From the NCBI GenBank assembly GCA_015143295.1, contig CM026554.1:34175531-34239530 (forward strand): DNA of 64,000 bases, read 5' to 3'. The translations under genes were made by a program, and so were the position numbers. This document shows positions 46,232 to 56,310 of the stretch, piece by piece; positions within the stretch are counted from its first letter, which is position 1; each line of letters opens with the position of its first letter. This stretch comes from Tetracentron sinense (Eukaryota; Streptophyta; Magnoliopsida; Trochodendrales; Trochodendraceae). Under the pieces are notes generated by a model, which had not been told where the DNA came from, made no database searches, and saw nothing but the letters and a program-made list of their open reading frames with translations.

Positions 46232-47499
46232 TGAAATATCCCCATTCAATGATTCCTTTGACCTAGAGGGGGGGGGGGGGGTGAATAGGTCTTCCTAGAA
46301 ATGTCTACCAATTTTAATTTTATCGATTTATCAATCAGAGTTATGGCGAACACAGCATACAAGTGCAGAAAGTAAAAAAGACAAGCCATCCACCACACAC
46401 AAGATTTTTATATGGAAAACCCTTCAGGGAAAAACCACGGGACCTAAACTAGCACAAAATCCACTATGAGAATAAGTTATCAGACACAAGACCAAATCTT
46501 ACCCAACCAAACACCAAACACTGTTCCTCGGTACAGATTCTCCATCTTGTAGAACAACCACGAACTCCTCGTTCGATCTCTGTAGCAGCAGCTCTGGCTC
46601 CTCACCAGCCAACTTTTCTCAAAGTTTCAATCCACGATCCAACGATCAATCTTCGTCCTCGAAGGCTTTGGCAACCCCAATCAACACTCACATAGAGTTC
46701 AAACTAAATTTGAAGGAATAAAATATCTCCAGTGGGATCTCAAACAACAATGGAGATCAACCGATGCAATTCAAGGATGAACAATTCAAACTTGCAATTA
46801 CTGGAGCATGAGAGAGGAGAACTAAGGGTATCCACCAAGTGGGGATTTAAGAACCCTAAAATCTTCAGAGTAATCTCTAAACTTCTCTCTCTAATTTCTT
46901 AGAACTAGCTAAGGGATCATCATATAAAAGCCAAGGCAATAGCACTTGCCAAAACAGAGTTCGAATGACTTTAGAAACCAAAATTACGAGGTTCGTTCAA
47001 ACGGCCATGAGGGGCGTTCGAACGACCTCGGAATTGGATGAAATCGGTTAAAAACGGAGGGCTAGACAAGCTAATGTTTCTGAGTTTATATTGCCCATCT
47101 GAACTGTCAGCTAGTTGTTCTTGGGCGTTCGAACAGCCAGGTTGGGCGTTCGAACGACCTGTGCAAATTTCAAATATTTTGCACTGCCACCCTTGATTCA
47201 ACATCTAATACCTTATAAAGACCATACAAAGGCTATTAAGATTACATGGGTCAATTTCTAATCACCCAGGATATATGCTTAAGGTGTTCTAAGTCAATTC
47301 CACCTAGGGTAACCACTAGGTATCTAGGTCACTTACCATCCTAAAAGTGTGAGCGAAGCTTGAAGTTGGAATGTACGTCACTTGAGTCTTTGGAACTTCA
47401 TCTTCATCGAACTTCATCAACCAGAGGAACAATGACACTAAACTTACATTGACACCATTTTGACCTCGGAATTAAGCTAATAAACAATATGACCTTACA
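46232..47499 (-). repeat. Element A(-) 5' LTR
   Basis: 1268 bp, TGTAAGGTCATATTG to GGATATTTCA on the element strand. It carries about 95 bases near 47030-47110 that the other LTRs lack, a G-run at 46267-46281 and TTCGAA boxes at 46994-47160. Confidence 0.9.
46994..47160 (-). promoter_or_regulatory. TTCGAA boxes in the 5' LTR of A(-)
   Basis: Four boxes: GTTCAAACGGCC, GCGTTCGAACGACC, GCGTTCGAACAGCC and GCGTTCGAACGACC. They lie upstream, on the element strand, of the TATA-like AT-rich site near 46922. Confidence 0.6.
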
Positions 47500-47765
47500 C
47501 ATGCTCTTGATGTGGATCACTGGATGTAGAGGGCACAGGAGGCTGAGACTGCGTAATGTGAGATGGAGGCTGTGCACCGTGCGGTTGTGGTGGAGTAGGC
47601 GACTATGCGGGCTGAGATGGGTGACTTAAAGAAGTACTTTACTGAGGTTGCATAATTCTTCCAGACCGAGGCATTCCCATCATTCCCCCCACCACCATCC
47701 CAGTCCCGCAGATCTTAGGATGATGATTCCACCCAGTCTCTAAATGACTTTCTTGGATAGAGATT
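47500..47765 (+). pseudogene. CACTA/En-Spm-type transposase gene, 3' part
   Basis: Continues the exon cut at 38121. One frame reads HALDVDHWM, then RAQEAETA, CEMEAVHRAVVVE, ATMRAEMGDLKKYFTEVA and a Pro/Ser-rich end SFPPPPSQS, closing with STQSLNDFLG before a stop near 47760. The Glu/Ala-rich coiled-coil end is usual for this protein family. Several in-frame stops are present. Confidence 0.7.
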
Positions 47766-47984
47766 TATCATCACATGCTTGGTTGGCATGTGATGTTTTA
47801 AACTATTATAACAACACTTTTTTCATAGTTCTTTAATTGTGGATGTACTCCTTATTATTTTGGAATGTGGATGTTATACTCGCTCATTTTTTAATGTGAT
47901 GTTAGAATATTGGAATGTGGATGTGGATGATTATATTGAACATGTTACTTTGAATACAAGTTACAGGTTATTGTGAATACAGAT

Positions 47985-48260
47985 TACTAATTCTACAAAA
48001 AAAAAAAAATTGGCATCAAAGACGGAACTATTTCCGTCACTAATGGTATTTCAATATTAGTGACAAAAATAGTTCTCGTCACTAGCATCCCTTTTCGACA
48101 AGGAAATATTCCGTCACAACTACGATATTAGCGACAGAACTATTTCCGTCACTAATGCTTCATTAGGGACGAAAACATTACCATCACAAATGTAGAATTC
48201 CGTCACTGATAACTTACCATATTAAGGTATTAGAGATGGAAGAGTTCCTTTGTTAATAGC
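47985..48260. repeat. CACTA-like subterminal repeats
   Basis: TTCTACAAAAAAAA (a decayed CACTACAAGAAAA-like end) is followed by repeated inverted copies of GACGGAACTATTTCCGTCAC and TTAGTGACRAAAATAG. Such crowded short inverted units bind transposase at CACTA ends. The orientation suggests a left end pointing right. I find no matching right end. Confidence 0.6.
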
Positions 48261-48985
48261 AACTGATAGTATGCTCTGTCTCTAATGACATCAGTGACGC
48301 AAGCAGCCGTAACGGAATCATTCATAAAGAGACATTTTTATGACAAACTGTTAACCGATTCAAAGCAAACTGGATCGTGCTACAGTTATTTTCGGTTCAT
48401 GAAAATGAGCAAATCCCATAATCGTACCCACCATTTTTTGGTTTGGCAAATTTTCTTTTTTGATTTAGCAATTTTTTTCTTTAGGTTCGACGAATTTGCA
48501 CTTTAGGTTTGACGAATTCTTTTGGGTTCACAAATCGTTCATAAAGAGACGTTTTTATGTCCTTTTAAAAATAAATATTTATAATATATTTAGTCACATA
48601 CTTTATATATATATATAATGAGAGAAGGAGGGGTAGGTGGTGTTGATTGAGTTTTTTTACTAAGACAAAAAATAAAATATCACATTATTCTATTACTATT
48701 TAGTGAATAGATATTTAAAGGTATGAAGGTTATTTCAATTCTATTATCTTCAATCACTTTAAATAGGGTTGATTCCATAAACTATCTACTCCTATTTTTT
48801 CTCTTAATTTCTCATTCTTAATGTGTTTTCGAAGGCGACACAACTCACCTTTCTAACTCATTTTCTCTCTCCCACATCTCCCCTTTAGCACACATGCATT
48901 TGTGGGTTTCACTAAGGTCCCTCTTTCCACTTTCTCTCCCCTTTCCATCTCTCATATGCATCGCACGTGCGGCCCAATTGTATAT
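48261..48985. other. AT-rich intergenic repeat debris
   Basis: Two copies of TTCATAAAGAGACRTTTTTATG (about 48319 and 48537) are 218 bases apart. Otherwise AT-rich, with a TA microsatellite at 48605-48618. No gene seen. Confidence 0.5.
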
Positions 48986-49174
48986 ATATATATATAATAG
49001 GGTGCTTCACCTAAAAAGGCATGTTTTGCATTTTTATTCATTTTTATTACCTAAAAGGGCATGCTTTGGACATATTTATCAAAAAAGGCATGCTTTGCAG
49101 TTTTATTACCTAAAAGGATATGCTTTTGACATATTTACCCCTTAGCTATGAACATAAAACCCAAACACTAATAA
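48986..49174. repeat. Left arm of a foldback-like repeat, with short tandem units
   Basis: Units such as CCTAAAAAGGCATGTTTTGC, then TTACCTAAAAGGGCATGC, repeat four times. The right arm at 51450-51560 holds the reverse complement style (CATACCCTATTTGGTAAAAA). The Tekay solo LTR 4 separates the arms. Confidence 0.5.
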
Positions 49175-49323
49175 TTTAGAGGCTTGAACCTTTATTCATG
49201 CCATTATGTGATTAAATAAGGTTAGAATTGTCAATATTGTGTTTTAAAGCGTTCTTAATGCTAATCGAATGTTGAGGATGCTTAAAAATGCTAAATCGAA
49301 TAAAAACCCAAAAAAAACAGGAC

Positions 49324-49533
49324 CTCCGATCGATCCGAGCTCACCCCAATCGATCAAACACTGGCAAAATACTCCACTGTCTTGGTCCGATCGATCGGAC
49401 CATGTGTTGGAATCAATCGGGCACCTGCGATCAATTGGACTAGGCAGTGTGATCGATCGGTCGCCACTAGAAAGTCTGCCGAGGAATCCTGTCTAGTTCC
49501 GATCGATCAAAACTAACCTCCGATCGATTGGAC
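49324..49533 (+). promoter_or_regulatory. CGATCGATCG boxes in Tekay LTR 4
   Basis: Seven CGATCGAT-type boxes. The best, GGTCCGATCGATCGGACC (49385-49402), is a perfect 18-bp palindrome. They end about 57 bases upstream of AATAAATA (49590-49597). Confidence 0.65.
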
Positions 49534-51013
49534 ATCGTGTGCAATCTATTTTAAAAATACAGAAATGAAGGTTTTAAACCCCTAGGACAATAAATAGATG
49601 TTCTATTTTGTGGGTTTTAGGGTTTTTAACTATTCTAAACCAAATTAGGCAAAGGAGGAGAGAAAACCCTAGGTTTTCAAGAGGGATTTGCTTGGGGAAG
49701 GAGAGCTTTGCTTGAAGAAGAAGGAGATTGGCTTAGAGATCAACCCCAAAGCCTCTTGCAAGTAATTTGGATGAGAATGATCCCTAAGGTCAATATCCCT
49801 TCTAACTTAACTCTATTAAGGTGTTTGCATGTTTAAGGAATATTGAATATGAATTATTAGGTATTATACAAGATCAAGCATGTGCTATTGTCTATTGAGC
49901 ATGAAATTGGGGTTTTACATGGGTTATGAATGTTATTGGGCATATATGAGAGATCTTTAACCTTGAAATGAAATGTTGCATGTGTTAAAATATTGAATGG
50001 TTATTAATTTGTCTTTAATATTATTAATTGTTGATCAAAATTATGGTTTATGGAAATGGAGGGTGGGATTTGTGATAGATTGGGCTTGAATGAATGAATA
50101 TTGGATTGAGAAGGATGGCTATGGTGTTTTGAATGAAGGTGTGGTTATGAATGAGTTTTGAATGGATGCCCAGTAGTTTATTGATGGATGGAAATGAATG
50201 GTGAGTGTTAGAAATGGAGGAAGGGCAGTTGTACATGAATAATGGATTGTATATATTAATATGGATGTTTTGAATTGTAAATGTTGAAATAGTGTTATTG
50301 AAATTATTAAAGCATGTTCAAGAAATATTGATGCATGTTATGATAAATTATGCCCTATCTATGTTGTATGGTGATTGACATTCGGGTAGGCTAAAACTTA
50401 GAAGAAGTATTCCAGGTCGGGAATTTTCTAACCAGGTAGATGTACCTTGATGGAGTTTCTTTGCGGATGACCGAAATCTAAGGGATGACCAAGTTCGGAT
50501 ACTAATCACAATACTCAAGCATAAGTTCACATGCGTGGTAGTTCACAAGTCTCACGAGTATACAAGCATGACATGGACCCTACATGGATACTGAATAAAA
50601 AGAACAAGGACAAGGACACTGTGCATGATTTTACAAGTACCCTGAATTTCAAAGAGCTCCGGTAATCATTGATGCTTTCTATGGATAAGATTTCAAGTCC
50701 TGAATAATTAGCATGGACATTGGATATCCTAGAGCTCTATGGGCTTATGCTTTTGTCGATGCATCCCCTTGGATATAATATCAAGACCTAGAAGACTATT
50801 TTATCGGAAAACAAGCATGTATGAAACTCATGCTACAAGTTCAAGTGTTACAGAAGTACACGAGTCAAGGTGATGACATGATATGCTCATATATTTCCGT
50901 AGTCGGATTATGTTATTGTCATATGAAATTGCTATTTATTGTGTAACTGTCGCATGAACTGACATTGGATATGTACCTGTGTTATTACTATTGTTGGTTA
51001 GACTGGATATCTG

Positions 51014-51034
51014 CTGAGTTGTTTCAATACTTAG
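51014..51034 (+). other. LTR hairpin (Tekay copy 4)
   Basis: CTGAGT (51014-51019) pairs with ACTTAG (51029-51034), with one G-U wobble. It has the same place and base pattern as the other three. Confidence 0.5.
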
Positions 51035-51055
51035 TTGACTTGTTATTGTCGTCAG

Positions 51056-51168
51056 GTTTAGTGCAGGAGCCTACAGCTGCTCCTTGGATTGAGGAGGAGT
51101 ATCAAGAGGAAGGAGAGGAAGGTGATCCTATTCGGGAGGAAGCGAGGGACATAGATCGTTATCTTTAA
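51056..51168 (+). other. Short acidic frame in Tekay LTR 4
   Basis: After the acceptor-like AG at 51054-51055 the frame reads GLVQEPTAAPWIEEEYQEEG, continues Glu-rich and stops after 51168. It matches the frame at 22365-22480 at protein level. Confidence 0.45.
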
Positions 51169-51449
51169 TATTAGTTTCATTTTAGTTTGGTATTATGAGA
51201 ATATTGTAATACAGTCGCTTCACTTTAGTTGATGTTGCTTTAGTTCATGTTTATGGAGTTGGATTTATATTGGTTTATGATATACTGGACATGATGTTTT
51301 ATATCGAATGAATTTTTATGGTTGCTATTTTGGGAGATTTATCTTTTAGTCTTTGCCTTATTGCTATGGAGTTTAAGTAGAGATACGTAATGTAGCGGGC
51401 CCAAAGTCCCATTATGACAAAGGTGGGGTTTTGGGGTCGTTACAAATAA

Positions 51450-51560
51450 GGGTAATATTGGAATACATACCCTATTTGGTAAAAAAATTCAAACCATACC
51501 CTTTTTGGTGATTTTTTTTGGATTAGGGTAACTAAACGGTACGTATCCCTATATAATATC
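51450..51560. repeat. Right arm of the foldback-like repeat
   Basis: GGTAAAAAAATTCAAACCATACC and CCCTTTTTGGTG mirror the left arm at 48986-49174. The arms are imperfect and the outer ends unclear. Confidence 0.4.
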
Positions 51561-52295
51561 ATTTTTACGTACTTAAAGTAAGCAAGCAAATCTCAATTAT
51601 GGTGATGGTAAATGGTTATATATATATATATATTAGGGAACCAAGCTAGTGAACCAAACTAAAGAAAATAGCAAACTAAGAAATGGAATATTTTATCCTA
51701 CCCATAGCAAACTGAACTCACTCTAGAGTGGCGAACTGCGAACAAGAATTCTAAATGAGTGAACCGACGAACCTGGTACCATTGGGTTTAACGTTTACTT
51801 AATAAAAAAGTAGCAGAGAAAAAGTAGCGACCCATATCACCACCTCAATGAGAGTTTGGAAGTCTAGGTGGCCTAGCATTTCTCTAAAGAAAATTGCATA
51901 ATGGCATTGCGATTGCCTAGAATTTTGCTTAGCCAAACTCTCGCTAGACAAAAGTATTAGTCCTTTAACATATGGAACCAAATATTACTCACACAATGAA
52001 AAAGATGTTTCATCACTTTCATCTCAATTCTTTTATTGATTGATTGATAAGATTTATTACATCAATTGTGAAGTGACATAGATATCGATATCTTTGTCGT
52101 GCGATTCTCCATGTCAGTATCTTCACATGTGTTGTTGCTTTCTTTGCCAACCGATCGTGGTTCTTTATCCATATTTTTCTTGTCTTTGTGCATGATGTGA
52201 GCACACAATCTATTGGCAGGTAACTTGTGTAGATGCGCACATGGGCACACATCTTTTGCTTGATATTGTAGATCTTGTTGGGTGGACTGCATATT
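51561..52295. other. AT-rich intergenic sequence
   Basis: About 735 bases without a recognisable gene or repeat. A TA run lies at 51618-51632. Short frames on the minus strand at 52019-52292 have no convincing composition. Confidence 0.4.
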
Positions 52296-52730
52296 TAGGG
52301 CTCATTTCGTTCGGGGTTATCATAAGCGCTTATTTGAGAATTAAATCACTTATGTCCAAATTATGTCCCGATAATAGTATTTGGTTCGACTCATTATAAG
52401 CGATTATGTTATAATTGATGATTCTATAATCTCGTCAGGACTGACAATTGTGGTGCATAATCATTTATACACCTATAAGATCATGTAAAATTAAGCATGC
52501 GGGAAGGCCTACAAAATCATTAAGCTTGAGAAAGAGATTTCTCAATATATCCTTTCTTTTTTCACAGGACTAAATACCTAGTTAAAAATGACCAATTAAT
52601 CGTTTATGGATAAGAGTGCCAATAAAATAGGATTATAACTATTAGCGCTTATTGACAACAATGCTTATTCATGGCTGCTTATCAGCATAATCACTTGTGA
52701 CTATAAGAATCTGAACCAAATGGGCCCTAA
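52296..52730. mobile_element. MITE-like element, copy 1 (hAT-like ends)
   Basis: TIRs TAGGGCTCATTTCGTTCGGG and, reverse-complemented on the right, TTAGGGCCCATTTGGTTCAG. The interior has repeated ATAAGCGCTTAT and TAAGCGATTAT motifs. No ORF. Confidence 0.65.
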
Positions 52731-53110
52731 TGGCTGTTTTGGTTTGGATTATAATAACCACTTATTTGAGACATAATCGCTTATGTTTGGATTATGTCTC
52801 AATAATAGCAATTGGTTTGACTCATCATAAGTGATTATGTAATAACCGATTATAGAAATAATTACTGATTCCATAATCTTTTCAGGACATGACTATTGTG
52901 GAGCCTAACCGCTCATGCACCTTAAAGACTATAAAATTATTGTAAGCACCTGAATTTGCATCAAGTAAGACCTATAAGATCTATTAAGCTTGAGAGAGAG
53001 ATTCTTCAAAAAAATAAAAAATAAAAGATAAATAAATAATTAAAATATTTTTTTAAAAAAATACCAAATAATCGCTTATCAATAGAGTGTCAACCAAATA
53101 GAATTACAGC
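52731..53110. mobile_element. MITE-like element, copy 2, tandem and truncated
   Basis: Starts directly after copy 1 (TGGCTGTTTTGGTTTGGATT) and follows its order (ACCACTTATTTGAGA, TTATGTCTCAATAATAG, TTTCAGGAC, GCTTGAGAGAGAG). It ends near CCAAATAGAATTACAG and lacks the last 85 or so bases of copy 1. Confidence 0.65.
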
Positions 53111-53340
53111 TAGGGTTGCACTCGAGCCAAGCTAGCTCGATGGGCTCAACTCAGCACGTTTGAGCCAACCTCAAGCTGGCATTTCAGGGTCAAACGAATC
53201 AAGCCTAGCTTTTATTTAAGCTCCAATGTTTGAACAAGCCAAGCTCAATCCATACCCTATTTAATTTGGCTCGGCTTGAATCTCGACTCGTTTAAGGCTC
53301 GGTTCGACTTCAGCTCAGCTCAACTTGATATATATATATA
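53111..53340. repeat. GCTCGAGCC-rich repeat
   Basis: TAGGGTTGCACTCGAGCC, then many AGCTCG, GGCTCGGCTTGA and GGCTCGGTTCGA units. Plant MITE-like repeats with such text are common. The ends are not defined. Confidence 0.45.
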
Positions 53341-53418
53341 TACACACACAATATTTTTTGGCAATGTTATATATATTAAGACAAAATAATATTTTAAACT
53401 TTCTTTATTATAGATTGT

Positions 53419-56023
53419 TGTAAACACATAAATTTACCGCCTTTCCTCCTCTCTCAACTCTAAATGTCGAGATAAGGTCCGAGAGTAGAGGAATAACGCT
53501 AAATTTATTTTTAAGAGTCGCCACCTACTTAAGGGAAGTAGGATCCCGAGATAATCCAAATGAGGGGGTCTATGGTCCAGAATAATCTAGGTAAGAGATC
53601 CTTTTAGGTCCTGGGGAAGGGGTTAGGCACCCCAGGACATCCATCTGATGATGGTAACCTACTCATTAGGTCCAAATCAAACATTTAAAAAAATCACTTA
53701 ACATTTCCTAAAATTTATTAATTTTGCTAATCGAAATACCAATCAAAAGGGGGTGTAAAAAAAAGTTTATTTTTGGTTGGGGTCGAACCCTGATTGGGCT
53801 GCCTACTTATCCGTTTAGTCGGAATCAGACCCTCATAGTAGTTCGGGGGCCGTGACTGTTTTTATACTCGTTTCGGAGTGTGGTCACTTCCAACTCGTGT
53901 TTGAGTTGGGAAGGGGAAGTGGAATGAGATTTATGAATCTCACTCCGGGAGATGGCAGCATAGCTAGGTGCTCGTGGGGGAGCTCTAGGGGGCGTTCATT
54001 TATTAGGGTAAGTCTTTTTTGCATTTTGTGGGTTTTTAAATGTTTTTTGTTGTTTTTTGTATTTTTTATTTTTTTGTATTTTTTTAATTCTGGCAAGTTT
54101 AACTAGTCTAAAAACTAAACTAAAGGCCCAAGGTAGGCAAAAAAGGAAAATAAAGCCTAACTTAATTAACTTAAAGGCAAAGAGCAGGGCGGATCGAGCG
54201 GCCTTAAACCAAAAGAGGCTATGGTTTAAATACGGACCCTGCTCTAGGTCCCAAGGGAAGATAGACCAGTACCTTTAATTTATTTCAATCTTTTATATTT
54301 TTTGTTGTTTCTTTTTTTTTTTTGTAAGATTAAACTAACGGGGTAGGCTGTTATTTAGGGTGGAAAATCATACCTAAATGCCCCATGTAGGCAAAAAGGG
54401 AAAATAAGCTACGACCTATTTCTATAAATTGCACACATGTACAAGAGATAATACATACATACATGACAGAATAAATGGGCCCCAAGGGAAAGTTAATGGG
54501 CCAAGGCCCATTGACCGCTACTGGTCAGCTGGCTTTGGTCCATTATCCTTCTAAGACTTTAGAGGTAAGCCCAAAAATTCTAGAAAAATAATTTTAGGCT
54601 TCCCAAGAGATTCTCCCATGCAAAACAAAACAGACACTAAGTGAATAAATAGGTAAATGGGGAAAGTGCATACCTGCGTGCGGTTGTCTTGAAGAAGGGA
54701 AATCAATCTCGGCTGCCTGGCTGCTACTCCGTTGATCAAAATACAGAATGGAGAATCCAACAAAGGATTTACAAGAACTAAAACTAAAAATAGGATTTAC
54801 AAATAATAAAAAAAACAAAAACTAAAAATAAAAATAATCGGATTGCTGTTGTAGCCACGAACTGCTGCTGCTCCTCTAAAAAGAATGGGAAATGGGTTGG
54901 ATTCGAAGTGATGTCGCCGGAGAAGATGACCGGAATCCGCAAATCCAGGACAACAGCAGAGACAAAAAAGTTAAAAAAAACAATAAAAAAAATAAAAATA
55001 AGGTAAAGTACACAAACAATACAGTGAAATCAAATACAACAAAATACAAACAGGGTGATTACAGGCGTCGGGTTTTGCAGATCCAGATCCTGATCTTGAT
55101 CTGTAGACCGGATCTGGATGAACGGGGATGGGTGGGAAATTAGGAAGAGCAAAGGAAAAAGAATGGTTACCTGAGAAGCGATGGTCTACTGAACGGAGAA
55201 GAGTGAAAAAGAAGCTTGCCGGAGAGGATGACCTCGCCGGAGAAGATGATCGGAGAAGACGATCAAAGCCCGATTTCTATGAACCTGTAACAAAACGAAC
55301 CGAAAAAGGAAGAGGAAAAAAATAAATAAATAAAATAAAACAGTAAATAACCATACAAGAGGAAATCGGTTTAGATTTAGATCCAGAGGGTGCAGACCTG
55401 ATGCTTGCTGGCGAGGATGATCGGGACAGATCAAGACGGCTGCGCGGTGGTGAGCTGCTGGCCGGAAATGAGAGATCAATGGGGATTTGATCTCTTTGAT
55501 CCTCAAAATCCAAGGAAATCTTAGAAAGGAGGGGTTGCTGCGCTGGTGTCCGAGTGACGAGGAGTGATTAGAACGGCAGCAGCTCTCCAACGGTCGGATC
55601 TAGGTGAAGGTCGCCGGAGGAGTGATCGTCGGAGATGCTGGAAGTGATGGGATCAAGAGAGAACGCCCTCTCTGCTGCTGCCGAAAACTAAAAAGAAACG
55701 ATGGGGAAGAGAAATGAGGTCATCTGACCTCATACAAAGTATATATAGAGGAGATTAGGGTTCTCTCTCTAAATGGGCTTGGGCTACTTTGGATCCGGGC
55801 TTGGGCTTTAAGATTGGACTCTGGCTTTGGCTCGTGGGTTTTAAACATGGGGTTCCTCTTTCTCTTTCCTTCTCCCTAATAAATAATAGAATAAAAGATA
55901 AAAAATAAAAATAAAAAAAAATAAAAAATAAAAAATTAATAAAAATAATAATAAAAAAATAAAAATAAGGAAAATAAAAAAAAATAAATAAGATTTTAGG
56001 GGTGTATAAATGGGGTGTTCACA
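53419..56023 (-). repeat. Tat 3' LTR
   Basis: 2605 bp. The element strand runs TGTGAACACCCC (56023) to TTTATGTGTTTACA (53419). A TATA stretch (minus CTATATATAC) lies at about 55741-55752. A low-complexity A/T run covers 55870-55990. The segment at 54900-55640 repeats GCCGGAGAAGATGAYCGGA. A purine tract (minus AAAGAGGGGCAAC) lies at 56024-56036. Confidence 0.88.
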
Positions 56024-56036
56024 GTTGCCCCTCTTT

Positions 56037-56310
56037 GTCGGAGAGTGCTGGCAATTGAACGACAAAGACTGAAACACCGTCATTTTTACACACCTAAAAC
56101 CTGTGAAAACTTGTGAAAATCAAAGATAAGAAAAAGGAAAAGCCTAGTTAAAACTTGCCAAAATAAAAAATGGAGTGATGGGTAAGAGTTTATGGCCTCA
56201 TCGCGGAGGACTACTGGGGAAAATGGGCGCACATGGGACATGGATTGAAGGGAGCTCGCGTACACTACTGCATGGAGACTGATATAGTGTTTGGAGCGAG
56301 AGGATTGATG
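56037..56310. other. Tat 3' untranslated region next to the PPT
   Basis: About 270 bases between the PPT and the minisatellite. No coding potential seen. Confidence 0.6.

Larger units (their letters stand above)
38122..47499 (-). mobile_element. Element A(-): second pol-less copy, inserted in the CACTA transposase
   Basis: Two LTRs (38122-39742 and 46232-47499) flank a 6.5-kb interior with PBS (46218-46229), gag (about 46160 to 43770), the non-coding middle, boxes (42019-42147) and the env-like ORF (41911 to 40461). The flanks are CACAT on the left (38117-38121). On the right CACAT overlaps the LTR end (47498-47502), which fits a 5-bp duplication that lost one CA unit. No pol motif is present. 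A 146-bp MITE (42371-42516) was added later. Confidence 0.88.
49175..51444 (+). repeat. Tekay solo LTR 4, perfect target duplication AATAA
   Basis: 2270 bp, TTTAGAGGCTTGAACC (decayed TGTAGAG) to GGGGTCGTTACA, plus orientation. It is flanked by AATAA at 49170-49174 and 51445-51449. It has palindromic boxes (49324-49533), a TATA-like AATAAATA (49590), a donor-like GT (49789-49790), a hairpin (51014-51034), an acceptor-like AG (51054-51055) and an acidic frame (to 51168). Confidence 0.92.

Noticed and set aside
53884-56083. Short ORFs in the Tat 3' LTR (54551-55590 and others)
   Set aside because: Low-complexity or GCCGGAG-repeat translations on both strands, not supported by any domain.
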